Part shown: piece after piece, positions 7,460-16,252 of the stretch
Layout of the letters: every line of letters begins with the position of its first letter
Numbering within the stretch: position 1 is the first letter of the stretch
IMG/VR virus record: IMGVR_UViG_3300043395_002273
Span: 1 to 37,707 of that record
DNA from: a virus
DNA length: 37,707 nt
Strand: one strand, 5' to 3'
Translations under genes and position numbers: made by a program
Notes under the pieces: generated by a model
Database searches by the model: none
What the model was told of the DNA's origin: nothing
The model's input: only the letters and a program-made list of their open reading frames with translations

Positions 7460-9190
7460 TTAGCTATAGGTACGGATTGCTGTAGCGTAAACATCGGTTG
7501 CAGCAGGTCCATACGCAACTAGAGTAACAGTTGATGGCGTTGCCGTTGCAGCCGTTAGCGGTAAACCATCAGCCCATTTAATGCCAGCAGGCCATACTAT
7601 GTTCTGCGTTCCGCTTGCCGTCTTTAAAACGATAGTCAGGATACGACCTCCGCTAAGACCAGTAAACGTGAACGTGATACTTCCGCTAATCGCTAAACAG
7701 CTAACGGTGTTCCAGGCTGTAAAGTCGAGCTGCTGTGTTCCCGATGTTGCCGAGGTAAGCATACCAGCAACCTGCAAAGCCTGCCATGTTGCATCACCTC
7801 GCAGGAATTTTCCCTGATCGCCAGCAGCCGGAGCCGCAACCCCACCGAGACTGCCAGCAGCGCCAGACGTTGCTCCTGTGAATGCTCCGACGCGAGCACC
7901 TGCCAAAGTCCCAGTCGTAATCTTGGCGGCATCAAGCGAAGGAATCTGACTTGCAAGGAAGGTTCCCGTGGTTATTTTGGCGGCATCGAGCGATGGTATC
8001 TGAGCAGCCGTAAAAGTTCCGGTCGTGATTTTAGCTGCATCAAGCGATGGAATTTGTGTGGCTGTCAGAGCCGACCAAGTCGCATTCGTTCCATTCGAGA
8101 CGAGTACCTGACCGTTTGTCCCGCCAATTATTTTGTCCGGTGTAAAACTGGGATTAGCCCAAGCATAAGCACCAGCAAATGAACCGCTCGATTGCAGGAT
8201 GAGGCCAGCGCCACCTGGGGTTGGAACCTCGTAAGAGAATTGGAACGCATAGGCACCAGCAGATGTGCCAGTCGATTTTAGAACCATTCCAGCGCTACCA
8301 GCAGTCGGAACTGAATAGTTCTCAGCCCATGATGCCGTAGTTCCATTGGTCGTCAGAAACTTTCCACCCTGCAAGGTTTGGGGTGGGACTTCACTGATTT
8401 GCGCCCATGTTCCCCCGCCAGTAAGGAATCTACCTTGTCCACCAATCGGAGCAGGTGGAACCGCGCCAGCAATACCGACAGCAACAGCACTAGCGCCTTG
8501 ATAGATCGGAAGCCGCATTGTATCAACTGTGCCACTTGTGATTACTGAAGCGGAAAAGCTAGGTGATACCCAAGCGAATGAGCCAGCACTAGAGCCATTG
8601 GCCTGCAAAATAAGGCCAGAGCCACCTGGGGTCGGAACCTCATAGCTCGTTGCCCATTCAACAGCCGTCGCTCCAGAGTTCAGTTTTAACGATTTGCTGC
8701 CATTACCGGCGAAAGCTGGAAAAGCTGTTTGCCAGAGATAACCACCGCTATTGTATGAGAATCGGAGCGGGTTGCCATCGGTCGTGGCTCCAGGGTCTTG
8801 CCAGGGATATCCCCATTGGAGCACTGCCCTTGTCGGATCATCAGTTGCAGCGGTTACCTTGATGGTTTTATTTCCGGTCACATCGCCTGCAACACTCGTC
8901 GGAAACGGTGAGTTCCATTCGTATGTGCTTCCGTTGAGCGATAAAAATTGACCATCCTTGCCCGTTGCTGGAGGCGCGATTTCAGTTGTTTTTTCGTCTA
9001 GGTATTTAACCCATTGCCAAACCGCATAACGCCAGCCGTTTTCATATTGCAAAATAGGCTTTTCAGGCGTTCCGCTAATTGTATTATTCGAGGTTGTCCA
9101 ACCCCAGTCCTGCTGCTTTATGCTTGTGTTTATTTTTAATGCTGAGGCACCATCAGCCCACTTGACACTTATCGTTGGTTTAGTTGCCAT
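7460..9190 (-). CDS. Tail fibre or collar protein
   Basis: The protein has 576 residues starting MATKPTISVKWADGASALK. It is low in charge and rich in Gly, Ala, Ser and Thr. It contains two YEVPTPGGSGLILQ-type repeats, three IPSLDAAKITTGT repeats of 18 residues and a GDQGKFLRGDATWQ module that is shared with the 831-residue fibre. The C-terminus (ISGSITFTFTGLSGGRILTIVLK, WPAGIKWADG) forms a compact beta domain of the kind found at fibre tips. I chose ATG 9190 because GGAG precedes it; upstream codons belong to the preceding gene in another frame. It lies just after the baseplate genes. Confidence 0.82.
   Translation of the reverse strand: MATKPTISVKWADGASALKINTSIKQQDWGWTTSNNTISGTPEKPILQYENGWRYAVWQWVKYLDEKTTEIAPPATGKDGQFLSLNGSTYEWNSPFPTSVAGDVTGNKTIKVTAATDDPTRAVLQWGYPWQDPGATTDGNPLRFSYNSGGYLWQTAFPAFAGNGSKSLKLNSGATAVEWATSYEVPTPGGSGLILQANGSSAGSFAWVSPSFSASVITSGTVDTMRLPIYQGASAVAVGIAGAVPPAPIGGQGRFLTGGGTWAQISEVPPQTLQGGKFLTTNGTTASWAENYSVPTAGSAGMVLKSTGTSAGAYAFQFSYEVPTPGGAGLILQSSGSFAGAYAWANPSFTPDKIIGGTNGQVLVSNGTNATWSALTATQIPSLDAAKITTGTFTAAQIPSLDAAKITTGTFLASQIPSLDAAKITTGTLAGARVGAFTGATSGAAGSLGGVAAPAAGDQGKFLRGDATWQALQVAGMLTSATSGTQQLDFTAWNTVSCLAISGSITFTFTGLSGGRILTIVLKTASGTQNIVWPAGIKWADGLPLTAATATPSTVTLVAYGPAATDVYATAIRTYS
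7895..8056 (-). repeat. Three 54-bp in-frame repeats in the fibre gene
   Basis: On the minus strand, units 8056-8003, 8002-7949 and 7948-7895 each encode 18 residues with the core QIPSLDAAKITTGT. The DNA has diverged at third positions while the protein core is kept, which indicates selection on the protein rather than a very recent duplication. Confidence 0.85.
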
Positions 9191-9194
9191 TCTT

Positions 9195-10028
9195 TTATAT
9201 CTCCAATGTGAAATAGCCGCCAACACCTGCGCGGACTGTTGTACCATCAGCTTCTAAAATTCCATAACCAGCCGATAAGGGCCTTTGATCCTCTGCAAAC
9301 GAAAATACATAATCATAAAGCTGATATTTAACATCATCAACCTGAGCCATGCCTGCAACGAAACAAGGCCAGTCGATTTCCGACTCATAATGACTGTTAG
9401 GTGTATCTATAACACCAGTGAACGTATTCCCAGGGATCGTGATATATAGAGCCGCAGGGTATGTCTGTGTGATTTTATATTGCCCACCAATGTCGGGCAC
9501 CACTTGATCGTTATTGAAAACTCTAATTACATCGCCAACTTTTAATCCGTGAAGTTGTTGAGTGATCAGAGCTACTTTCGTGGTTCCATCGAATATAACC
9601 CTTAGAATAGACGTTCTAGGTGGATACTTTTGAACACCACCGAGAACAGTCAAATCAATTTGCCCATTTCCCTTTTCATTGATCTGGACATCTGCCGCTC
9701 GATAGTAGTTTTTGAAAAAGTCCTGAACATCATAAACAGTTCCGAGACTATAGATTTCAGATATCTTCTTTAGTATTTCGTCCCGATATACCTCATCATC
9801 AGTGGAATTACGAGGCACACCGAAGCGGTTTCCCCAACTGTCTAGCGTAGTGCCACTAGAGCCCATCAACGATGTTTGACGATATAGGCTGTCCAACTGA
9901 GTTTCGACCTGATCGAAAGCTGTGTGAATGAATGAGTTAACAAATAGCTTGAATCGCTCCGAGGTCGCATATTGCCAAAGGAATTTTTTGGTCGTGTCAT
10001 GAATATCTATTTTCAGCTCTTTAGCCAT
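9195..10028 (-). CDS. Tail protein I-like baseplate protein (DUF2612 type)
   Basis: The protein has 277 residues. The N-terminal half (QYATSERFKLFVNSFIHTAF, LDSLYRQTSLMGSSGTTLDSWG, GVPRNSTDDEVYRDEILKK) matches the DUF2612/gpI-like pattern: the first disc-forming helix, then the TLDxxGxxxGxxR-x-x-x-x-D-x-x-Y motif also seen in P2 gpI and Mu gp48 relatives. It is expected to be a baseplate wedge part that links the J-like wedge to the fibres. It directly follows the J-like gene, as in Mu and P2. Confidence 0.8.
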   Translation of the reverse strand: MAKELKIDIHDTTKKFLWQYATSERFKLFVNSFIHTAFDQVETQLDSLYRQTSLMGSSGTTLDSWGNRFGVPRNSTDDEVYRDEILKKISEIYSLGTVYDVQDFFKNYYRAADVQINEKGNGQIDLTVLGGVQKYPPRTSILRVIFDGTTKVALITQQLHGLKVGDVIRVFNNDQVVPDIGGQYKITQTYPAALYITIPGNTFTGVIDTPNSHYESEIDWPCFVAGMAQVDDVKYQLYDYVFSFAEDQRPLSAGYGILEADGTTVRAGVGGYFTLEI

Positions 10029-10035
10029 ACCAACC

Positions 10036-11787
10036 TCAATTTGTTATGATGACAATGTAAGTTGGAACGATGCTGAGCCTGCTAAATCCAGGCGGTGTAA
10101 CAACCTGCACTAGCGGACCACCTGTGGCCTCAATCCTCGCACCGATAACAATGGCTTTCACACCAGGAACTTTGTCTATTAAGCCGATCAGTTTATGGCA
10201 GTAGAGCGGTTCGCCAACTTGTAGAGCATTCACATAGGCTACAACATCAGCTTGTATCCTAGCCTCAGCTTCCGCTAATGGTGGGTAAAGCAAGGGATCT
10301 ATAGTCAAGGTCATTTCAACACGGATAGGCGTATCTTTGAGCTTGCTAAACGACAAAGTCGCAGCCGTTCCATTGACATCAATTATATTTCCGGTCCGCT
10401 TATCAATTGGCAAAGCCGTGGAAACAACCTGGACTCCAGCAGGATGCAGGTCATATATTTTCTGCGCTACTTCGTTATCGGTCCCACCCTCAACGTAAAC
10501 TTCCATCGAGTGTGGTGGTCTGCCTGCTGAGTCAGCTAAGCTCAAAGGGTTATCGACGATAGCAACATAAGTAACACCGAGGACGGATTTCACACCGTCC
10601 CTGATTCCTGTGATAGTTGCACCGCCTGGATTTTGTAATTCATCCGTTAGCCGTTGACGATACGCTGCATCGGTTTCTCGTTCTTTCGATGAGCGACCAG
10701 CTAGCAGGTTGGTCACTTCGCTAACACCAAAAACACTCGATACGATTTCCGAAACGCTATGAGTTGGGAAAGCAAAGTTCTCGAAAGTTGTTCCAAGGGC
10801 CTCAACATCAGTAGCGACCGAATAGTTTACAGTTAACACCGTAGGCGTTGGACCAGCGTACATGTTATTTTCGAGCAGCCTCATATACCAACGCTGCGTT
10901 GCTATCGCTGGATTAAATCTAATCCAAACCGCCCCGTTTAAAGAGAATTGACCATCGACCGTTATCTGGCTAGCCGTTAGCATGGGAAGTGATGCTTGCG
11001 CCTTTGCTCTGACATTTTCATTTGCTGTTTGATCAAAAATGATAAGACCAAGGGCAGTAGAGGCATCAGCATATTCATAGGTATTCGGAGTTGGAACGGC
11101 TGTTATGGTATGCGTTCCATCGAAGTAACCGCCAGTTGTATAGGTCTGGACTACTGCATCACCGATCTTATATGGGTGATCGCCAACAGTTTGAATTGTT
11201 GCTTTAGTACCATTCCTTACCCCTGAATATAGCCAGCGCCTCGGCTTGGATGCTGCAACAATCGCGTCAATTATCTCAGTCGGAGTATATTGGTTGTAGA
11301 TTTCAAAAAAGTCAGCATCGTATCCGTCAAGCATCAGGAAAAATCTAGCTGCATCACTGGTTGGAATAAGATCAGTTCGCAGCAAAACAGTATTCTCGAC
11401 AATCGTAAGAGCGCCTTGCGTGGCAAACTCATATCCCTTGCCATTCGATACCAGACTATTTTGCGGAATTACAGAGCCAAGCTGTCCACCAAAAACAACC
11501 CTGACAAGACCATACACGCCAGACGATCTAAGCGTATTCGTTATCGAGCCTATATTATCAAGGCTGACACCCGATGCCGATACTGGAAACTGTGAGGCAT
11601 AAACGGCTTCAAGACCTTGCCATAGCGAAAATAGTTCAGTCGCAACAATATCTATGAACTGGCCTATACGCGACGATGGGTTCGTATCAATCGAAGCGCC
11701 AAGATTTGCTTTCAATGCGTTTGCAATGATTACTCTGATTTCCTCTACGGTCGCTGATACGAAGCCGCTCGTTGTTAGTCCAGCCAT
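10036..11787 (-). CDS. Baseplate wedge protein, gpJ-like
   Basis: The protein has 583 residues. The N-terminus MAGLTTSGFVSATVEEIRVII and NTNPSSRIGQFIDIVATELFSLWQ, and the middle KERETDAAYRQRLTDELQNPGGATITGI, are hallmarks of the Baseplate_J family. The C-terminus has the typical Y-x-x-x-PAGVQVV-like segment (LHPAGVQVVST) and a repeat of the family beta domain. It forms the wedge of the contractile tail baseplate. It is twice the length of P2 gpJ and closer to the Mu gp47 type. It sits between the gp25-like and gpI-like genes, the canonical order. Confidence 0.92.
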   Translation of the reverse strand: MAGLTTSGFVSATVEEIRVIIANALKANLGASIDTNPSSRIGQFIDIVATELFSLWQGLEAVYASQFPVSASGVSLDNIGSITNTLRSSGVYGLVRVVFGGQLGSVIPQNSLVSNGKGYEFATQGALTIVENTVLLRTDLIPTSDAARFFLMLDGYDADFFEIYNQYTPTEIIDAIVAASKPRRWLYSGVRNGTKATIQTVGDHPYKIGDAVVQTYTTGGYFDGTHTITAVPTPNTYEYADASTALGLIIFDQTANENVRAKAQASLPMLTASQITVDGQFSLNGAVWIRFNPAIATQRWYMRLLENNMYAGPTPTVLTVNYSVATDVEALGTTFENFAFPTHSVSEIVSSVFGVSEVTNLLAGRSSKERETDAAYRQRLTDELQNPGGATITGIRDGVKSVLGVTYVAIVDNPLSLADSAGRPPHSMEVYVEGGTDNEVAQKIYDLHPAGVQVVSTALPIDKRTGNIIDVNGTAATLSFSKLKDTPIRVEMTLTIDPLLYPPLAEAEARIQADVVAYVNALQVGEPLYCHKLIGLIDKVPGVKAIVIGARIEATGGPLVQVVTPPGFSRLSIVPTYIVIITN

Positions 11788-11791
11788 ATTT

Positions 11792-12178
11792 TTACACTCC
11801 GATTGCTATTTCAATAGTATCATTTATAAGTGTTTCGTCGGCAAGGGTCGCCTCGAAAGTTACAGTTAAAACTCTCTTTGCTATCTCAAGCTCCAGCCTA
11901 TCGACACGCTGGATGCCATCGGTGCCCAGGATCGCTGACCGGAAAATAGTATCCAGCTCTAAATCCGTCGGTCGCCTATCGGTTAAAACTCGCTGATAGT
12001 AAGGCATCCCCCATATCGGAGCCCTACGATCATCAAGGAACCACTCGCCTAGAAAGGTTTTCAAATAGGCTTGGAGCCGCGAACGCACTGTTTCCCCGTA
12101 GCTGATATCTGAAGTGAACAGCAGGTCGCCTTTCTTGAAAATGATATCGTTTGAACCATCGACAGCTATGTCAGCCAT
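11792..12178 (-). CDS. Baseplate wedge protein, gp25/gpW-like
   Basis: The protein has 128 residues. GETVRSRLQAYLKTFLGEWFLDDRRAPIWGMPYY and DLELDTIFRSAILGTDGIQRVDRLEL follow the gp25/DUF2634 lysozyme-like baseplate pattern, with the conserved region around LGEWFLD and the downstream beta strands. It is expected at the core of the wedge, contacting the sheath. The gene order spike, gp25-like, J-like matches contractile tails in general. Confidence 0.87.
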   Translation of the reverse strand: MADIAVDGSNDIIFKKGDLLFTSDISYGETVRSRLQAYLKTFLGEWFLDDRRAPIWGMPYYQRVLTDRRPTDLELDTIFRSAILGTDGIQRVDRLELEIAKRVLTVTFEATLADETLINDTIEIAIGV

Positions 12179-12190
12179 ACCTATCCCTTT

Positions 12191-12877
12191 CTATTGTGGT
12201 GTCAATAAGAGCGATTGTAGGGCCTGCTGGTAAGCCTTGATATCGGAAATCCTTGGTGTCAGCGTAGGAGTTGTGCATGGTCCACCGGATACCCCAGGCG
12301 GTGAGACAATGCCACCAGCCGTAACGAGGGCATCCAGCATAGCAAGTGCTTCTAAAAGGATTGCCACGACATCGACATTCACAGGCTTAACTGTTCCAGC
12401 CTTAAGCGCCTCTGGATCGCCAACAAACACCTTTGGTCCTGTGAGCATTGTGCCATTCTGAGGGTAAAACCGCTTGGCTGTTCTCGGTCTGTCCTTGTAT
12501 GGAAAAACGCAGGGAATGGCAAAGGCATCGGTGATATCAAACTTTCTGCTTGATAGCGGCGCTGCGCTCGTCTCGCCCTCTTTCCATTGGTCGATACATC
12601 TTTCCGAGCAAACGACAAGAACACCGTCTCCAGGCGATAGCGTGAACGTCAAACCACCACTCCTGCCAGCAGGATAAACAATAGGCACACCCTTAAGGAT
12701 TGGCATATCCATTGTTTTGCCGTTTTTTAAAAGCTTCTTTACGCTTGGCAGAACATCGACCGTTGCTCGCCCTTTTTGAAAGGCAGTTATCTTGCCAGGA
12801 AAAGACGTGTGAACATTGGCAAGGTTATAGTCAATAGCTGCCTGCAATACATCAACTAGGTTTATATCCTCGTCCAT
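12191..12877 (-). CDS. Baseplate spike protein (gpV/Gp138-like)
   Basis: The protein has 228 residues. Residues about 20-110 resemble the Gp138/gpV OB-fold (SFPGKITAFQKGRATVDVLPSV, GVPIVYPAGRSGGLTFTLSPGDGVLVVCS), which caps the baseplate hub. The C-terminal part is Gly/Pro/Thr-rich and could form the membrane-piercing needle. I chose ATG 12877, two bases after the upstream stop, with AAGG 7 nt before it; the frame is open to 12913. No iron-binding HxH tip motif was seen. Confidence 0.82.
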   Translation of the reverse strand: MDEDINLVDVLQAAIDYNLANVHTSFPGKITAFQKGRATVDVLPSVKKLLKNGKTMDMPILKGVPIVYPAGRSGGLTFTLSPGDGVLVVCSERCIDQWKEGETSAAPLSSRKFDITDAFAIPCVFPYKDRPRTAKRFYPQNGTMLTGPKVFVGDPEALKAGTVKPVNVDVVAILLEALAMLDALVTAGGIVSPPGVSGGPCTTPTLTPRISDIKAYQQALQSLLLTPQ

Positions 12878-12879
12878 TG

Positions 12880-13752
12880 CTATACCTTCCAAGCCTTTGC
12901 CTTTGTTTTCCAAACTCCCGAATGAGAATTGCCCTCATGCTCAAGGCTTTCGATTCGATAGAGCAGGTTAATCTGTTTATTTACTTTCGAGTTGATTCTA
13001 ACCCTACCGCCTATATTCAAATTGGGATTTAGAATAGTCTCGAAATCCACTCCGATGCGTGATTTTCCATCATCATCCGTTGCTAGAATAGGCTTAGGCG
13101 CTCCGATCATTCCGCTATCCTCGCCTATTTCAGCAATCGGAACAGTTGTAGTTCCTGTGTTTTTGACAATATTCAATGAACCATTATCTATGAAATAGAT
13201 ATAGCCACAATCGCTTAGATAAACATCTAAAAGCTGAAACACATCGCCTATCGAGCTTATGCCTGACTTATAGATTTTAGGCGTTAAGATCATGTACTTT
13301 GTAACCTTGACACCCTTGACGTTATTTTTTATGTGATCAGTCAATTTTTGGACGATCTGGGTCGTGCTGCTGCCTGAGCCCATTTCAAGCTTTATGAGCG
13401 TATTACCTACTGTCTTGGAAACAAGATTCGCTAGAGTGGAAATAGTCGTCAGCCGATCACCGGATGGCTCTATTGTAAAGCTTGTCCTGGTAATAGAACC
13501 AAGTATCACAATATCATTCGTATCAGCATAGCCAGCCGATAGCTGCACAATACCGCCACCCATTAGCGCATTCTGACTTTCGACCGATAGGTTATAGATA
13601 CCTATTTCCGCAACATTGGGCTCTTTCGATATCGTCTTGACTGCCTTGAAATTGAGAGCAAGCCCTATCTCATTCGTGGTTTGCTTCCAAATATATTGGT
13701 CACCACCCTCTTGCTGAAACATCAAGCTATAGGTTCTGTTAAGATATGTCAT
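12880..13752 (-). CDS. Baseplate hub protein (gpD-like)
   Basis: The protein has about 290 residues. YLNRTYSLMFQQ, IGIYNLSVESQNALMGGGIVQLSAGYAD and SVGDVFQLLDVYLSDCGYIYFIDNGSLNIV-like segments (positions about 170-205) are typical of hub proteins in Bcep781/AP22-like phages. They assemble as a trimer beneath the tube and hold the spike. The start is uncertain: ATG 13752 or GTG 13761, neither with a strong ribosome site; both overlap the upstream gene's end. It lies directly before the spike gene. Confidence 0.78.
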   Translation of the reverse strand: MTYLNRTYSLMFQQEGGDQYIWKQTTNEIGLALNFKAVKTISKEPNVAEIGIYNLSVESQNALMGGGIVQLSAGYADTNDIVILGSITRTSFTIEPSGDRLTTISTLANLVSKTVGNTLIKLEMGSGSSTTQIVQKLTDHIKNNVKGVKVTKYMILTPKIYKSGISSIGDVFQLLDVYLSDCGYIYFIDNGSLNIVKNTGTTTVPIAEIGEDSGMIGAPKPILATDDDGKSRIGVDFETILNPNLNIGGRVRINSKVNKQINLLYRIESLEHEGNSHSGVWKTKAKAWKV

Positions 13753-14080
13753 CGGCAACACTCAGATAGAATGGTCCAGTTTTATCACCGAAATCCTCGA
13801 AAGTGGGATCTTTACCAAGACCGTTTACATCGAGAATGATCATATCACCAGTCTTAGGCGTGGTCGTAAGAGCGAAGCGGCCAAACATTGGCGGGACGTT
13901 TGTCAGGCATGCTAGACCATATAGAATAGGCTCGTTATCCACAGTTAAAAGATCTGCATACCAAGTGTCACATCGGCTATTCCAGTGAAAGCGGAGGTTA
14001 TATTTTTCCTCATCGAAAAATACCTGCACTTGGTAAAACGTATCATCGGCAATTGGTATATCTATGGATGAAAGAATCAT
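13739..14080 (-). CDS. Small baseplate protein (DUF6983-like)
   Basis: The protein has 113 residues. The pattern IPIADDTFYQVQVFFDEEKYNLRFHWNSRCDTWYADLL followed by EPILYGLACLTNVPPMFGRF matches a beta-rich family common before hub genes in this type of myovirus. It is probably a structural baseplate or hub accessory protein. The start ATG overlaps the upstream stop by four bases (ATGA), and its end overlaps the hub gene start. Confidence 0.7.
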   Translation of the reverse strand: MILSSIDIPIADDTFYQVQVFFDEEKYNLRFHWNSRCDTWYADLLTVDNEPILYGLACLTNVPPMFGRFALTTTPKTGDMIILDVNGLGKDPTFEDFGDKTGPFYLSVADDIS

Positions 14081-14811
14081 TTAATACCCCCTGCCTTTAA
14101 CTCATTTGCTCGTTTTAAAATCTCATTCATGGCTTTGCTGGTATCGTTATTTTTTTGAGCACTCGATGCCTTAGTCCCTGCATTGATATCGGCATTACCC
14201 TTATCAGTTACAGTTGGAATTTCGCTAGGAATATAAGTCGAAATGCTGGTCTTGTTTTTGATGCCTGGAATAAGCCTGATTTCCCGCAATACCATCGAAA
14301 TCGGAATGGCTTTGCCTATATCCTTGTTACGACTAACTGAGAATGATTCGATGACAAATGGCACTGGTTGCCTATTGAAACCAGTTCCCTTGTAATAGCC
14401 AGCCTGCTGAAATTTAGTCCGAACTAGAAATGGCTGACCAGTTTCAGCCCACTTAGTCAACTTATCGTAAGCAGCCTGACTCTTGGACTGAAAGCCTGCA
14501 AGCTGTCCTAGAGGACTATTTTGCAAATTCTGCCCGATATCCAGATAACTTAAGGAAGTATCGGATATGACACCGTTCACAGATAGAGTAAAGGCTAGCT
14601 GATTCGCATGCTCGGCAAAGCTTCCACCTGACTCCAGAGGATAGTTCGTCACCGATATCGACCTTTGCTCATTATCGCTAACGACGGCATCCATCTCGAA
14701 AAGTTCCTTGCTTAATTCCTCCAGTGTCCCTTTCGTTGGGACATACTTAAGCGGAGTTATGCTAAAGTAACGGCTTCCGAAAATGAGGTTTTTGAGCGAT
14801 TGAAGTGCCAT
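14077..14811 (-). CDS. Dit-like distal tail protein
   Basis: The protein has 244 residues. The sequence has an N-terminal beta domain (DAVVSDNEQRSISVTNYPLESGGSFAEHANQ, FTLSVNGVISDT), a loop with QAAYDKLTKWAETGQPFLVRT, and PVPFVIESFSVSRNKDIGKAIPISMVLREI. This is the layout of Dit-like N-terminal domains in myoviruses: strands that join tube and baseplate. The C-terminal 50 residues are polar and likely flexible. It follows the tape measure directly, as expected. Confidence 0.75.
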   Translation of the reverse strand: MALQSLKNLIFGSRYFSITPLKYVPTKGTLEELSKELFEMDAVVSDNEQRSISVTNYPLESGGSFAEHANQLAFTLSVNGVISDTSLSYLDIGQNLQNSPLGQLAGFQSKSQAAYDKLTKWAETGQPFLVRTKFQQAGYYKGTGFNRQPVPFVIESFSVSRNKDIGKAIPISMVLREIRLIPGIKNKTSISTYIPSEIPTVTDKGNADINAGTKASSAQKNNDTSKAMNEILKRANELKAGGIK

Positions 14812-14824
14812 ATTATTCCCTCAC

Positions 14825-16252
14825 CTATGCGAGCACATTGGTTCTGAAGCGTGGCATGGCGTTTTTCAGATGCCGCTGCAATGCCTCTGCCGACTCACTC
14901 GTGAATATTTTCACATCTTGATTGATGTTAGTAGTGCTACCGCCAAGGCCACTGGTTCCTTGGGGCGAACTACTAGAGCCCTGGGGAACGATACCCTCAG
15001 CCTTTGCAGGTTCTGCCATTCTCGACTTTAGGTATTGATCGTAGGGTATCGACATAGGGCCGCCAGTCACGCTGCTATAAATATACTCACCTGCTATGCC
15101 AAGCCTCGTAGCGCTCTCTATGATGCCCTTGATCGGTATTATCGTATTCCAAAGACCTTTCAAAATTCCTTCACCAATAGCAGCGCCAATCTCAAGCCCA
15201 ATTTTAGCGGTAACAGCGATGAACTCAGGGTTGGTCATGAAGTCAACAAGCAGCTTCAGGACGAGGGCTAGAACCTGTTTTAGAGACTCAAGCAGCCTAT
15301 CCCAAACAGAGCCACCTGTGTTCCATCCAAGCTTGCCGAATACCGAGTCCTCGCCTTGAAGGAACCAGAAGAAGTTAAGGAGCCATGCGCCAGCTTCGAC
15401 TAGTACATCAGCTATTCCCTTACCAAAGTCCTGCAAAGCTTGAGAACCAACAAAGCTTCCCAAAAACGCATTGAGTTCAATCAGCGCAGGGCGAAGCATA
15501 TCGACTATCGGCTTGCCTATCGTCTCAAGCACATCACCCCATGTTTTTTGCATCTGGTGGAGAGCGCCAGAGAATGTCGATATTTCTGCTAGAGCAGCAC
15601 CGCCAAATGCTTTCCTGATATAATTGACGGCTGCGCCTGCTTTTAACTGTTCCTCGGTAAGATCGGCTAACTCAGGCAAAAGTCTAGCAAGGGCTCCAGC
15701 CGAACCATGAAAGGACTTTGCAATGCCTATCACAGCCTCTTCGAGACTCGATCCCTTGGCTGTGGCGAGGTCGGCTGCTGTCGTAAAATACTCTTTAATC
15801 TGATCGGTGCTCATACCAAGGCTTAGACCCATAGCCTCGGCTGCTCTTATTTCGTCATCAGTGAACTTCGTTACAAGTGCGAGCGAGCCAGCGAAATCAT
15901 CTAGGTCTTTGGTGACTGTATTGGTATCAAGACCTGCTCGCCTGACAGCATCCGTTAGTTTTGCAAGTGATAACTCAGCCTCGGCTGCTTCACCTATTAC
16001 GTTTTGGACTAGGGATATGCCTAGCTGTGTCAGTTCTCGTGCCAGGAACGTAACTGCATTCGCGGCTAAATTACCAGCAAACGAAGCCAGCGAAGCCATT
16101 GCAAGCGATGCACCGTCTGATTTTTTACCCGCTTTCTCGGCCTCGTCACCAACCTTATCAAAGGCGTTGGAAATATTTTCCAGCATAGCCTTAGCCTGCT
16201 GGCCGCCCTCGATATTGATCGTAAAGACTAGGTTCTCAAGATCTTTTGACAC
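14825..16252 (-). CDS. Tail tape measure protein
   Basis: The protein has 475 residues starting at GTG 16252, with GGAGG 6 nt upstream. It has an N-terminal coiled-coil part (FTINIEGGQQAKAMLENISN, DEAEKAGKKSD), a hydrophobic stretch at about 48-80 (LASFAGNLAANAVTFLAREL), and a second apolar area at 320-370. This is the usual tape measure composition. The length suggests a tail of roughly 70 nm if the 1.5 angstrom-per-residue rule holds (inference). It overlaps the end of the frameshifted chaperone product by 17 bases, so translation through the frameshift could affect its initiation. Confidence 0.92.
   Translation of the reverse strand: MSKDLENLVFTINIEGGQQAKAMLENISNAFDKVGDEAEKAGKKSDGASLAMASLASFAGNLAANAVTFLARELTQLGISLVQNVIGEAAEAELSLAKLTDAVRRAGLDTNTVTKDLDDFAGSLALVTKFTDDEIRAAEAMGLSLGMSTDQIKEYFTTAADLATAKGSSLEEAVIGIAKSFHGSAGALARLLPELADLTEEQLKAGAAVNYIRKAFGGAALAEISTFSGALHQMQKTWGDVLETIGKPIVDMLRPALIELNAFLGSFVGSQALQDFGKGIADVLVEAGAWLLNFFWFLQGEDSVFGKLGWNTGGSVWDRLLESLKQVLALVLKLLVDFMTNPEFIAVTAKIGLEIGAAIGEGILKGLWNTIIPIKGIIESATRLGIAGEYIYSSVTGGPMSIPYDQYLKSRMAEPAKAEGIVPQGSSSSPQGTSGLGGSTTNINQDVKIFTSESAEALQRHLKNAMPRFRTNVLA

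Noticed and set aside
9260-9285. GCCGATAA at about 9274, resembling a sigma-28 -10 element
   Set aside because: There is no TAAA at a 15-base distance, and it lies within the structural gene on the wrong strand with no gene to drive.
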